Source: Niabella sp.
GTDB lineage: Bacteria > Bacteroidota > Bacteroidia > Chitinophagales > Chitinophagaceae
Length of the DNA stretch: 64,000 nucleotides
Assembly: GCA_017744715.1 (NCBI GenBank)
Contig: JAGIAT010000009.1
Span: 124,001-188,000 of the forward strand
Direction: 5' to 3'
Shown here: piece by piece, positions 9,120 through 17,165 of the stretch
How positions within the stretch are numbered: position 1 is the first letter of the stretch
Layout: every line of letters starts with the position of its first letter
The notes under the pieces: model-generated
The model's input: only the letters and a program-made list of their open reading frames with translations
Told to the model about the DNA's origin: nothing
Databases searched by the model: none
Translations under genes and position numbers: made by a program

Positions 9120-9169
9120 ATTTAGAACATTTGATCTAATTTTAAAAAATTAGTACATTTGTTCTAAAA
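9117..9169. promoter_or_regulatory. Divergent promoters with TetR-type operator
   Basis: Rightward promoter: TTTG (9130-9133), 20 bp, TACATTTG (9154-9161), which fits the Bacteroidota -33/-7 consensus. Leftward -7: TAAATTTG on the minus strand (9117-9124). A long imperfect inverted repeat spans both: ATTTAGAACATTTGATCTAA on the left and TTAGTACATTTGTTCTAAAT-like on the right, centred near 9145. The repeat overlaps the core elements, as expected for a repressor site. Confidence 0.7.
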
Positions 9170-9177
9170 TAATCATT

Positions 9178-9366
9178 ATGAAAGTTCCTGTTGTACCTGA
9201 AGAAAAGAAATCCCTGTACCGGAAGCTGAGAGCAAGCATCCTTCCCGTAAGGCAAACCGACAGCCCAATGGTAAAACTGGGCAAGCACACCGGTTTTGCC
9301 GTTGTACTTGTATTACTGACGGTTGTATCGGCAGCCATTATGATTGCCGTGTCCTTTGCTTTATAG
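9178..9366 (+). CDS. Small single-span membrane protein
   Basis: A 62-residue protein with a charged N-terminal half (KKSLYRKLRASI) and one C-terminal membrane span (FAVVLVLLTVVSAAIMIAVSFAL). It matches no family I recognise. Its ATG lies 17 bp after a consensus -7 element, and its stop codon abuts the start of the next gene, so the two form an operon controlled by the divergent TetR regulator. A role as a partner of the downstream membrane protein is inference. Confidence 0.7.
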   Translation: MKVPVVPEEKKSLYRKLRASILPVRQTDSPMVKLGKHTGFAVVLVLLTVVSAAIMIAVSFAL

Positions 9367-9741
9367 ATGAAACAATTATTCGACCCGTTGTTCCTGGGGT
9401 ATGGTTTGGCCTGGGGGCTCATCCATGGCTTCCGCTGGGCGGGTGCACCCATTCCCTTCCTGAACAGCTACCTCACCGATTTTATATTTGTGCCAACGGT
9501 TGCACATATTGCCCTGCGGATCATACGGGTGTTTGTGGTGCAAAATGAAACGTACCGGATTCCACCTGCCTATTTGCTTTTCATTGCATTGTATACGTCG
9601 GTTGTATTTGAGGGAATTATGCCGGCTGTTGCAAAAACCTGTACCCGCGATGCGGGCGATGTGCTGGCTTACTTTGCAGGCGCTTGCTTTTATTACAGCA
9701 TCCACCAGTCGCGGTTGCGCGATACTTACCGGGAACGCTGA
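9367..9741 (+). CDS. Four-span membrane protein, unknown function
   Basis: A 124-residue hydrophobic protein with about four membrane segments (LFLGYGLAWGLIHGF, FIFVPTVAHIALRIIRVFVV, AYLLFIALYTSVVFEGIMPAV, VLAYFAGACFYYSI). The spacing of Trp, His and Pro near the first two spans recalls VanZ-like or DUF2809-like small membrane proteins, but I cannot assign it. It starts directly after the stop of the 62-residue membrane protein. Its last 16 bases overlap the 3' end of the convergent metallo-beta-lactamase gene. Confidence 0.75.
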   Translation: MKQLFDPLFLGYGLAWGLIHGFRWAGAPIPFLNSYLTDFIFVPTVAHIALRIIRVFVVQNETYRIPPAYLLFIALYTSVVFEGIMPAVAKTCTRDAGDVLAYFAGACFYYSIHQSRLRDTYRER

Positions 9742-10616
9742 CGCATTTTTTTACGGTATTGCTGATCCAGCTCGCTCACCAGTGTATCATAAGCTTGCCG
9801 GTCGGCAAATAGTGCCGGATTGTACGGACCGCCGGGCACCTGTTTTTCCAGGAGGTTAAACTGGCTGGCATGCGCGGCCACCCACAGATCAAACGGCTGC
9901 TTTTTTAACGCGTTTAATGTATAGGCGTAATCCTGCGCAATGCCCGGATAGGCAGGAATAGCATCCAGCCGTTTTTCCGTAATGATGGTAGGCATATTGG
10001 CGATCAAAACCCTGTAAGAGCGGGTATCATCTTTTACGGTAACCAGGAAGCTGCTGGATCCTTTTGTATGGCCCGGGTGGTGTAACAGGATCACATGGGT
10101 ATTGCCCAGTGTAATGGTATCCCCGTTATGCAATAACCTGTCGGCGGTTACCGGTTCAAACTGCACGCCGTATTTGCCCATTTCATAGTCAGACCGGCCT
10201 CCGTCTGCCAATACAGATGCATCCTTCGCATTGACCATCATGCGCGCACCGGTCAGTCGTTTAATGGCCGCCATGGCACCTACATGATCATAATGTACCT
10301 GGGAGGTAAGAAGGATTTTTATATCGGTAAACCGGAAGCCTAATGTTTCAATGCTTTTTCGGATCAGGGGCAGTGATCCGGCCAGCCCGGTATTGATCAG
10401 GATGCTTCCTTCCGGGGTAGCAAGCAGGTAGCAGGCCAGGTCGCGGGTACCCACATAATACAGGTTGCCGGCGATGCGGAAGGGCGGATAAGGTGCCGAC
10501 CATGCTGCAGGAACATCCTTAGGCTCATTGACCTGTTGTGCGGCAACGGAGTTTGCAGCTATCAAGAAGCAGCATACAATGCCGATTTGAAACAGGGCCC
10601 TTCTTTTATCTTTCAT
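9726..10616 (-). CDS. Subclass B3-like metallo-beta-lactamase (Gln-type zinc site)
   Basis: A 296-residue exported MBL-fold hydrolase. From the ATG at 10616 the N-terminus is a classical signal peptide (RRALFQIGIVCCFLIAANSVAAQ); a longer in-frame start at 10733 would overlap tex and bury the signal, so it is rejected. The zinc ligands are Gln106-x-His108-x-Asp110-His111, His183 and His249. The overall pattern (INTGLAGSLPLIRKSIETLG, LTGARMMVNAKDA, LHHPGHTKGSSSF, YPGIAQDYAYTLNALK) is that of subclass B3 beta-lactamases such as L1. Glutamine in place of the first histidine is the hallmark of GOB-type enzymes from Elizabethkingia. A beta-lactam substrate is likely but not proven. Its 3' end overlaps the convergent membrane-protein gene by 16 bp. 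Confidence 0.85.
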   Translation of the reverse strand: MKDKRRALFQIGIVCCFLIAANSVAAQQVNEPKDVPAAWSAPYPPFRIAGNLYYVGTRDLACYLLATPEGSILINTGLAGSLPLIRKSIETLGFRFTDIKILLTSQVHYDHVGAMAAIKRLTGARMMVNAKDASVLADGGRSDYEMGKYGVQFEPVTADRLLHNGDTITLGNTHVILLHHPGHTKGSSSFLVTVKDDTRSYRVLIANMPTIITEKRLDAIPAYPGIAQDYAYTLNALKKQPFDLWVAAHASQFNLLEKQVPGGPYNPALFADRQAYDTLVSELDQQYRKKMRQRSR

Positions 10617-10640
10617 TTTTCTTAAACGGGTTGATCTTGA

Positions 10641-10695
10641 AAAACAAAAAGCAGGCCGTAAATCAACATAAGTTGAATAACCCGCTTTTTGTTTT
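10641..10695 (-). terminator. Terminator between tex and the beta-lactamase gene
   Basis: Perfect 12-bp arms AAAACAAAAAGC (10641-10652) and GCTTTTTGTTTT (10684-10695). The 31-nt loop holds a second small hairpin (TCAAC/GTTGA). It lies 27 bp past the tex stop, so it probably ends the tex transcript and separates it from the beta-lactamase gene. Confidence 0.65.
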
Positions 10696-10722
10696 ATATC
10701 CGTGTGCCGGATCTGGATTTTA

Positions 10723-12975
10723 TCAATCGGCAAACTTTTTCCGTAATGCGTCCAGGCTCGACTGGAAGTTATTCTTGCCGCCCGATGCCGTTTTTGCCGG
10801 CTGTTTCGGCTGATTTCCTGCCGGTCTTGCTTTCCCTTCGCCTGCAGTATCTTTCATGCTCAGCGAGATCCGCTTCCGCGCAGGATCTACTTCCAACACC
10901 GCAACCATCACTTTCTGATTGAGCTTTACAACCTCGTTAGGATCGCTCACAAATTTATTTGCCAGGTGCGACACATGCACCAGGCCATCCTGTTTTACGC
11001 CTACATCCACAAAGGCGCCGAAATTGGTGATATTGGTTACAATGCCCGGAACCTTCATGCCGGGCTTCAGGTCTTCAATAGCTGAGAGCCCTTCTGCAAA
11101 GCTGAATTCCTCAATTGCCTCCCGCGGGTCACGCCCCGGCTTTTCCAATTCTTTTAAGATATCTTCAATGGTATATTGTCCCACTGTATCCGTAACAAAG
11201 TCGCGCGCTTTGATTCCTTTCCGTAATTCGGGCTTTGTGATCAAATCGCCTACGGTGCAGTTTAAATTGCCCGCCATAGCCGCTACCACCGGGTAGCTTT
11301 CGGGGTGCACCGCCGAATTGTCAAGCGGATTGGAGGCGTTAGGGATGCGTAAAAACCCGGCACATTGTTCAAATGCCTTGGGCCCCAGCATCGATACCTT
11401 CAGCAATTCTTCCCGGCTTTTGAACGCACCATGCTTTACCCGGTATTCCACAATATTTTTTGCGGTGGTTGATGTTAAACCCGATACATACATCAGCAGG
11501 TGTTTACTGGCGGTATTTACGTCTACGCCCACATAGTTCACACAGCTTTGCACCACCTGGTCCAGGCTGTCTTTTAACCGGTTCTGATTTACATCGTGCT
11601 GATACTGGCCTACCCCAATGCTTTTGGCATCGATCTTCACCAGCTCACTCAGCGGATCCAGCAACCGGCGGCCGATGCTGATAGCTCCGCGCACGGTTAC
11701 ATCTTCATCCGGAAATTCTTCCCGGGCCACTTCACTGGCAGAATAAATGGAGGCCCCGCTTTCATTCACCATAAAAATGGAGACGGGCTTACCAAAGTCG
11801 ATGCTCCGGACCAGTTTTTCCGTTTCCTTGCTGGCCGTTCCGTTTCCATAACCGATAGCCTCAATATCATATTTGCTGACCAGCCGCTTTAATGCCTCCG
11901 TTGCCCCGTGCCAGTCATTCTGCGGCGCATGAGGAAATATGGTTTCATATTTAAGAAACGTACCGCTCTCATCCAGGCATACTACTTTGCAGCCGGTTCT
12001 GAAACCGGGGTCAATGGCCAGCACCCGTTTATGCCCCAGCGGTGAGGCCAGTAACAACTGCCGCAGATTTTCGGCAAATACGTTGATGGCCTCTTCATCT
12101 GCGGAGGTTTTACTGCTCATCCGGAACTCGGTTTCTATAGCCGGTTTCAGCAACCGCACATAAGCGTCCTCAACAGCCAATGCCACCTGTGCGGCTGCCT
12201 CGCCGGAGGAAGTAACAAATTCACTTTTCAACGACCCGATGGCCGAGTCCTTCTCAATGGAGATATCCATAATCAGGAATCCCTCTTTTTCGCCACGGCG
12301 AATGGCCAGGATCCGGTGCGAAGGACATTTTGAAAGGGGTTCTTTAAAATCAAAATAATCCCGGTATTTCTGTGCATCGGCTTCTTCTTTTTTTGTGGTC
12401 AGCACCCGGGAAGCAACCACCGAAGTTTCTTCAAACATCGAGCGCACAAGGGTACGGGCCTTTTCACTTTCTGCCACACGTTCCGCAACAATATCCCGGG
12501 CGCCCTGCAAGGCCTCTGCAATATCTCCAACCTGCTCATTCAGGAATTTTGCGGCTTCTTCCTCAACGCGCGTATTTCCCTGGGCCCATAACAGATCTGC
12601 CAGCGGCTCCAATCCTTTCTCGATGGCCACCGAGGCTTTTGTTTTCCGCTTGGGTTTGTACGGCAGGTATATATCCTCCAGTTCCGTGGCGTTTATACAA
12701 GCATCGATCCGGCCCTTTAATTCAGGGGTTAGCTTTCCTGCTGCTTCAATCGTTTTTAAAACCGTTTCCTTCCGCTTTTCCAATTCATCATAGTACCGGA
12801 TCTTGTCAATCACGTTCCCGACCTGTACCTCATCCATATTGCCGGTGGCCTCTTTCCGGTAGCGGCTGATAAAAGGGATGGTAGCCCCCTCGGCATGCAG
12901 TTGCCCCACATTGCCTACCTGCTTTAAAGGCAGGTTCAGGTCTGCCGCAATCTGGTGTATGTATTTTGTATCCAT
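10723..12975 (-). CDS. tex: Tex-family S1 RNA-binding transcription accessory protein
   Basis: A 750-residue member of the conserved Tex (Spt6-like) family, which binds nucleic acid and is linked to transcription. The order is family-typical: N-terminal Tex domain (QIAADLNLPLKQV... ATIPFISRYRKEATGNMDEV), a YqgF/RNase H-like domain (RVLAIDPGFRTGCKVVCLDESG), a helix-hairpin-helix pair (LLMYVSGLTSTTAKNIVEYR) and a C-terminal S1 domain (GMKVPGIVTNITNFGAFVDVGVKQDGLVHVSHL). A low-complexity tail follows. I choose the ATG at 12975 because the family starts MDTKYIHQIA; it also sits correctly behind a consensus promoter (12995-13025). Confidence 0.97.
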   Translation of the reverse strand: MDTKYIHQIAADLNLPLKQVGNVGQLHAEGATIPFISRYRKEATGNMDEVQVGNVIDKIRYYDELEKRKETVLKTIEAAGKLTPELKGRIDACINATELEDIYLPYKPKRKTKASVAIEKGLEPLADLLWAQGNTRVEEEAAKFLNEQVGDIAEALQGARDIVAERVAESEKARTLVRSMFEETSVVASRVLTTKKEEADAQKYRDYFDFKEPLSKCPSHRILAIRRGEKEGFLIMDISIEKDSAIGSLKSEFVTSSGEAAAQVALAVEDAYVRLLKPAIETEFRMSSKTSADEEAINVFAENLRQLLLASPLGHKRVLAIDPGFRTGCKVVCLDESGTFLKYETIFPHAPQNDWHGATEALKRLVSKYDIEAIGYGNGTASKETEKLVRSIDFGKPVSIFMVNESGASIYSASEVAREEFPDEDVTVRGAISIGRRLLDPLSELVKIDAKSIGVGQYQHDVNQNRLKDSLDQVVQSCVNYVGVDVNTASKHLLMYVSGLTSTTAKNIVEYRVKHGAFKSREELLKVSMLGPKAFEQCAGFLRIPNASNPLDNSAVHPESYPVVAAMAGNLNCTVGDLITKPELRKGIKARDFVTDTVGQYTIEDILKELEKPGRDPREAIEEFSFAEGLSAIEDLKPGMKVPGIVTNITNFGAFVDVGVKQDGLVHVSHLANKFVSDPNEVVKLNQKVMVAVLEVDPARKRISLSMKDTAGEGKARPAGNQPKQPAKTASGGKNNFQSSLDALRKKFAD

Positions 12976-12994
12976 TTTTAAAATAGTTGGGGTG

Positions 12995-13025
12995 CAAATG
13001 TAAGTGGTGCTGTTAAAGAAACAAA
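12995..13025 (-). promoter_or_regulatory. Promoter of tex
   Basis: On the minus strand: TTTG (13025-13022), 19 bp, TACATTTG (13002-12995). This is a full match to the Bacteroidota -33/-7 consensus, 19 bp before the tex ATG. Confidence 0.65.
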
Positions 13026-13166
13026 GGGCTGTGCATAACAATCTCCGCTTTTAGCGGTTTATCGCAGGCCTCCCAACAGCAAGCCATAAAAGTGCCCTGG
13101 GTACAACAGCTCTTTTCCCGGAAATGGTTAAAAAAACGTAAAGGTTTTACCTTCCGGGCAACCGGA

Positions 13167-13216
13167 TTTGTCAGATTGCCTGCGTCGCTGTATATTTGTC
13201 TACAAATTTAGTAGAC
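13167..13216 (+). promoter_or_regulatory. Promoter with a 19-bp palindromic operator
   Basis: TTTG (13167-13170), 20 bp, TATATTTG (13191-13198) fits the -33/-7 consensus. It runs directly into GTCTAC-AAATTTA-GTAGAC (13198-13216), a near-perfect palindrome placed at the expected transcription start. The TCTACnnnnnnnGTAGA form resembles BlaI/MecI-type operators (TACA/TGTA boxes), which is an inference from memory. The controlled genes would be the small protein at 13295 and the desaturase at 13583. Confidence 0.65.
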
Positions 13217-13294
13217 TAATAAATGGTAAGCTGTTTGCCAGCGTGTTTGTTCTGTTAGGGTGAGCCGATTTAATAAACACTTAAAAGCAAAAAA

Positions 13295-13570
13295 ATGGCG
13301 GCATACTCCATCCTGATCAATGTTCCGAAAGCCGCGGACATTATCCTGATACAACTGGTACGGCTATTGAAAGAAGCTGTTTATACCCGCAGTGTAAAAT
13401 GTTCATCCGGGGCCATAGCCTCCGATCAGCAAAGCATTGAATGGAATATTGAAGGCAGCATCAGCTTTCATGATATCTGTAATTTTATCAATGGCATTAC
13501 CCGTAATATCCATGCGCCCTATCGCTATTCAATCATCAACCAGGATCCGGCCCTGTTATCACGCAATTAA
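13295..13570 (+). CDS. Small hypothetical protein
   Basis: A 91-residue protein with no signal peptide and no family I recognise. The N-terminal half (LINVPKAADIILIQLVRLLKEAVYTRSVK) is predicted helical, and the second half contains FHDICNFINGITRNI. It begins 79 bp after a palindromic operator that overlaps a consensus promoter and ends 12 bp before the sterol-desaturase-family gene, so the two are probably one operon. The frame is intact and is the only sizeable one here, which is the main support for calling it. Confidence 0.55.
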   Translation: MAAYSILINVPKAADIILIQLVRLLKEAVYTRSVKCSSGAIASDQQSIEWNIEGSISFHDICNFINGITRNIHAPYRYSIINQDPALLSRN

Positions 13571-13582
13571 AACGCAACGCAA

Positions 13583-14791
13583 ATGCACCTTAATTTTATT
13601 GCACTTGCTGTGCCCCTGTTCCTGTTGTTTATGGCGCTGGAGTACCGGTATGCATTAAAAAAAAATACGCCTGTTTTTCATTGGCGGGAGTCCATTGCCA
13701 ATTTGAATGTAGGCATTGCTGAACGGCTTTGCGACCTGCTTACTTCCGGCTCCTTTTTCTTTGTATTTGCGTGGATCCATCAGCATTATGCCCTGATGAA
13801 TATACAGCCCACGGTGCTTACCTGGATCCTTCTTTTTCTGGTAACGGACCTGGTGTGGTACTGGTATCACCGGTTCGGGCACGTGGTAAACCTGTTCTGG
13901 AGTGCCCATGTGGTACATCATCAAAGCGAAGACTTTAATTACACGGTATCGGCCCGTATCACGGTGTTTCAATCTGTGCTGCGCGGGCTTTTCTGGAGTG
14001 TACTGCCGCTGATCGGGTTTCCGCCGCATATGATTACCCTGCTGCTGCTCATCCATGGTGCTTATCCGTTTTTTACGCATACCCAAATGATCGGCAAACT
14101 GGGCTGGCTGGAGTATGTATTGGTAACACCCTCCCATCACCGGGTACATCACAGCAGCAATCCTGAATACCTTGATAAAAATTATGGCGATGTACTGATC
14201 ATCTGGGATAAACTGTTTGGCACCTTTAAAGCAGAAGACCAAACGCCGGTTTACGGACTTACCCAACCACTCAACAGTCATAGTTTCCTGTGGCAGCATT
14301 TTCATTTTTTTATGGAACTTTGCATTGCCGTAAAAAGAACTCCCGGCTTTCTTCATAAAATAAAACTGTTATTTGGCAAACCGGACTCGGTAGATGCATC
14401 GATCCGTCCTGTGCTGGAACGGAAATTCCAGCGCCAAAAAAAGCCCGCGCCACCTTCCGTTCCGCTGCTGAAAGCCATTTCTGTGCAAACGGCGTTCACC
14501 CTAACCATCCTGTTCTTTACAATACTGTTTTCTTATTATCTGCAGCCACTGCAATTATGGATCGCTGCCGTCTTTATCCTGCTTAGTGTTATTGCCACCG
14601 GCGCCATGCTGGAACAAAAACAATGGGTTTTTCCACTGGAATATATGCGCCTGCTGCTCTTATGCCTGTTTCTATGTGTTACTTTTCCTAACAAGTATGT
14701 ATGGCTATGCAGTACAAGTCTGCTGCTGGTACTCCTGCTCTATTACCAAAGTTTAAAAAGCCGTTATGATTCCCTCTATCCGGCATCCTGA
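13583..14791 (+). CDS. Sterol desaturase / fatty acid hydroxylase superfamily membrane protein
   Basis: A 402-residue integral membrane di-iron enzyme. The family's histidine clusters are all present: HRFGH, HVVHH and HHRVHH, with the terminal signature YGDVLIIWDKLFGTF. Membrane spans flank them (LNFIALAVPLFLLFMALEY at the N-terminus, about four in the core). The C-terminal third (residues about 295-400) adds four more hydrophobic spans, a form also seen in alkylglycerol-monooxygenase-like proteins. The enzyme should hydroxylate or desaturate a lipid; which lipid is unknown. It follows a small hypothetical gene by 12 bp and shares its strong promoter. Confidence 0.9.
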   Translation: MHLNFIALAVPLFLLFMALEYRYALKKNTPVFHWRESIANLNVGIAERLCDLLTSGSFFFVFAWIHQHYALMNIQPTVLTWILLFLVTDLVWYWYHRFGHVVNLFWSAHVVHHQSEDFNYTVSARITVFQSVLRGLFWSVLPLIGFPPHMITLLLLIHGAYPFFTHTQMIGKLGWLEYVLVTPSHHRVHHSSNPEYLDKNYGDVLIIWDKLFGTFKAEDQTPVYGLTQPLNSHSFLWQHFHFFMELCIAVKRTPGFLHKIKLLFGKPDSVDASIRPVLERKFQRQKKPAPPSVPLLKAISVQTAFTLTILFFTILFSYYLQPLQLWIAAVFILLSVIATGAMLEQKQWVFPLEYMRLLLLCLFLCVTFPNKYVWLCSTSLLLVLLLYYQSLKSRYDSLYPAS

Positions 14792-14943
14792 TTTTTTGAT
14801 CTCGATCATCTATTAAGGGAGTGAGGCAACCTTTGTGATATGCTTCCTGTCTGTTTTGCGGGTACTGACTTTTATGCAATGGTACAGGATTTCGCATCCT
14901 GGTATTGCAAACAGGAAACCAATCGTTTAACCATAAAACAGTA

Positions 14944-15453
14944 ATGATGAAAAAATTTCAATTAGCAGGCTTTTTATTCTTCGCAATGGCGCTGATCTCC
15001 TGCAGTACTACCAAAAAAACAGGAAACACCATAGAAAAAAATGAAACCGCACAAAAACAACTGGAGCATTTTCCAAAAGAAAAAAAGGGATATAAACGGT
15101 ATGTGATCCTTTTACCGGTAAAAGGTGCATCCGAAGCGGATCTTAAGCTGGAACTGATACCGGGCAAGGTAATGCCTACCGATTGTAACACCCGCTCTCT
15201 GAATGGCCGAATCGTTGAAAAAGATGTACAGGGCTGGGGCTATACTTACTATGAATTTTCTTCCAACGGCACCGTGGTATCTACCATGATGGCATGCCCG
15301 GATGGTAAAAAAACAGAAAAATTTGTGGGTGCCAAACCGGAGCAAATCCGCTATAACAGCAAACTTCCGGTGGTGGTATTTGTTCCGGACGGATATGAAT
15401 TAAAATACCGGATCTGGAACGCAGGCAATACCTCCGATGCCGCTGTAAAATAA
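14944..15453 (+). CDS. Ecotin-family serine protease inhibitor, lipoprotein form
   Basis: A 169-residue protein closely resembling E. coli ecotin, a periplasmic dimer that blocks trypsin-fold proteases. The reactive loop STMMACPDGKK is present with Met115 at the P1 position. Cys81 and Cys118 keep the 37-residue spacing of the ecotin disulfide, and RYNSKLPVVVFVPDG plus YRIWNA match the C-terminal arm. Unlike E. coli ecotin, the export signal ends in a lipobox (ALISC, Cys20), so it should be anchored to a membrane. Start is ATG 14944 or 14947; an ATG further upstream (14905) would spoil the signal peptide. It is monocistronic with a strong terminator. Confidence 0.92.
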   Translation: MMKKFQLAGFLFFAMALISCSTTKKTGNTIEKNETAQKQLEHFPKEKKGYKRYVILLPVKGASEADLKLELIPGKVMPTDCNTRSLNGRIVEKDVQGWGYTYYEFSSNGTVVSTMMACPDGKKTEKFVGAKPEQIRYNSKLPVVVFVPDGYELKYRIWNAGNTSDAAVK

Positions 15454-15488
15454 AACAGGGCCATAAAGCAGTAACCAATATATAAAGT

Positions 15489-15521
15489 AGCCGTCTCAAA
15501 AATATTGAGACGGCTTTTTTT
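15489..15521 (+). terminator. Terminator of the ecotin gene
   Basis: An 11-bp perfect stem AGCCGTCTCAA / TTGAGACGGCT with a 5-nt loop, followed by a run of T. It lies 35 bp after the stop codon. Confidence 0.9.
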
Positions 15522-15617
15522 ATGTTATGGCACCCCGGAAAAGATAAAGGTCGATATTCCAGGTATTAAAAGGCCGGTAACGGGTTATCCTGACTACTCC
15601 CGGCCACATCTTTTGAC

Positions 15618-16196
15618 TCATTTATTTTCATGGAGCAGTTGGTGATAAAGACAAACCACACCGGAACTAAACACATGCGTTTTCAGCAGCTTCAGGGATT
15701 GTTTTTCCTTAATGCCCTTAAACACGGGAATCCCTTCACCCAGCAAAACAGGGTTAACAAAAAGCCAGCATTCATCGATGAGGTTTTCTGCCAGAAGCGC
15801 ATGTGCGGTGGAGGGACTACCAAATAATAAAATCTCGCCGGTTGTTTCCGCTTTTAGTTGGCGGATCGCTGCGGGAAAGTCTTTTCCGATCACCGTTGTA
15901 TTGGTAAGTGCTGAGGGATCCAGGGTAGTTGACAATACCACTTTATGTGCGCTCTTGTACCAGGCAGCATGCTCCTTGTCGTGCTTGCTGGCTCCCGGCT
16001 GCTCTGCTGCCGTTGGCCAGTAACTTTCCATCATTTGAAAGGTAACCCTTCCATATAGGGCCGTATTGGTTTTGGTGATCCGCTCTGCACCGAAATCAAA
16101 AATTTCCTGGTCTACATGGATCCACCCCATTTCGCCTTTTGTACCCGCAGCAAAACCATCGAGCGATGTATGCATGAATAATACGATTCCTGACAT
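15618..16196 (-). CDS. Dihydrofolate-reductase-family protein (RibD C-terminal-like)
   Basis: A 192-residue protein of the RibD_C/YwjB group, single-domain NADPH reductases of the DHFR fold. The pattern MSGIVLFMHTSLDGFAAG, the segment TALYGRVTFQMMESYW, VVLSTTL, GEILLFGSPSTAHALLAENLIDE (the glycine-rich NADPH-binding segment) and the end NPVLLGEGIPVFKG fits the family. The substrate is not known for most members. The ATG at 16196 is supported by family alignment. It stands alone and is unrelated to the biosynthetic ribD at 18992. Confidence 0.85.
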   Translation of the reverse strand: MSGIVLFMHTSLDGFAAGTKGEMGWIHVDQEIFDFGAERITKTNTALYGRVTFQMMESYWPTAAEQPGASKHDKEHAAWYKSAHKVVLSTTLDPSALTNTTVIGKDFPAAIRQLKAETTGEILLFGSPSTAHALLAENLIDECWLFVNPVLLGEGIPVFKGIKEKQSLKLLKTHVFSSGVVCLYHQLLHENK

Positions 16197-16331
16197 ATTA
16201 ATTCCTATTTTAGAATGTTTGTTTTAATTGAGATACAAATCTCATAAAAATAATTGGTAATCGCATTGGGCATTTCCGACAAATAACGGGTAATTCCGAC
16301 AGGGCGGTTTGCCGATCCGGAGGAACATGTA

Positions 16332-16487
16332 TCATATAGCGCATTGTTTGATATCCGCCAGAGGGCCCTGCTGCACCTCATAACTATTGCAGGAGTTGTT
16401 ACCCACCATTTTTATATACTCGGGACCACTGCAATCAATCACAACAAGTATTTTTGCGCCTTCCGGTATAAAAAAAGGGCCGCTCAT
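16332..16487 (-). CDS. Possible small protein overlapping a terminator
   Basis: A 51-residue frame that begins with ATG inside the hairpin at 16477-16498 and reads MSGPFFIPEGAKILVVIDCS and onward, ending IKQCAI. The amino-acid composition looks protein-like (aliphatic strand, GNNSCNSYEV, two late cysteines), but there is no promoter or ribosome-binding site and I do not recognise it. It may instead be the 3' remnant of a lost gene. Confidence 0.28.
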   Translation of the reverse strand: MSGPFFIPEGAKILVVIDCSGPEYIKMVGNNSCNSYEVQQGPLADIKQCAI

Positions 16488-16498
16488 TTGAGCGACCC
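16471..16498 (-). terminator. Terminator of the lipoprotein gene at 16523
   Basis: On the minus strand GGGTCGCTC, 4-nt loop, GAGCGGCCC (one G-U pair), then TTTTTTTATA. It begins 25 bp after the stop codon of the lipoprotein gene. Confidence 0.85.
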
Positions 16499-16522
16499 TG
16501 TCCAGGAAACGGACTAAAAAAT

Positions 16523-16981
16523 TTATTTAACAGAAGGGATCGGTGTACCGGTACGTCTTTGCAGGCTTATCTTCGTGTTGTTGAATGCTTTCGCATATCC
16601 TTCCTGGTCTTCTCTCCGGATCACTGCATTGATCGCATCATTTTTATAGTCGAAGAACTCATCCACTTCTAAACGGATATTGAATCCGGCCGTTTTGTTA
16701 TACAGGGTCCGGCCGCCGCCCACTGAAAAATCGCCGTAGATTACATCATTAATTTCGGGCCAGTAGTACTTATCCTTTTCCTGACTGTAAACAATACCGT
16801 AAGAACCATCATAATCCATCCGAACCACCGAATAGGGCGATCCTACTTCGGAAACATAAACGGTAATTCCGGTCTCATTCTGAAAGCGGTCGTCATCCCG
16901 GTAATGATCCCGTTTGGAACAACTTGCCAAAACAACAACGGCCAAAACCGATACAATTGAAAATGTAAGAATCCGTTTCAT
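16523..16981 (-). CDS. Lipoprotein of unknown function
   Basis: A 152-residue exported protein. The N-terminus ILTFSIVSVLAVVVLASCSKR is an SPII signal with lipobox LASC. The mature part starts with an Asp/Arg-rich linker (RDHYRDDDRF) and then a predicted beta-rich domain (GITVYVSEVGSPYSVVRMDYDGSYGIVYS) that I cannot assign. It is monocistronic, with a good terminator, and divergent from the lactonase-like gene. Confidence 0.8.
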   Translation of the reverse strand: MKRILTFSIVSVLAVVVLASCSKRDHYRDDDRFQNETGITVYVSEVGSPYSVVRMDYDGSYGIVYSQEKDKYYWPEINDVIYGDFSVGGGRTLYNKTAGFNIRLEVDEFFDYKNDAINAVIRREDQEGYAKAFNNTKISLQRRTGTPIPSVK

Positions 16982-17141
16982 GGTAGTTAAGTTTAATTGT
17001 TTGTATATTCGTGATTGTCTGTCTTTGATATATAGAAGACAGATCGGTTATAAAAATTGCATGGGGTTTGTTAAAAAACAGATAAAAGCAGCCGGCCTTA
17101 TTGGGTATAAAAATCCCCGCCTCAAACCTTAAAACTTATCG

Positions 17142-17149
17142 TAATTTTG
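17142..17149 (+). promoter_or_regulatory. -7 element of the lactonase-like gene
   Basis: TAATTTTG ends 16 bp before the ATG at 17166 and fits TAnnTTTG. I see no good -33 TTTG at the right distance. Confidence 0.4.
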
Positions 17150-17165
17150 CATTTCAATTTTTTAC

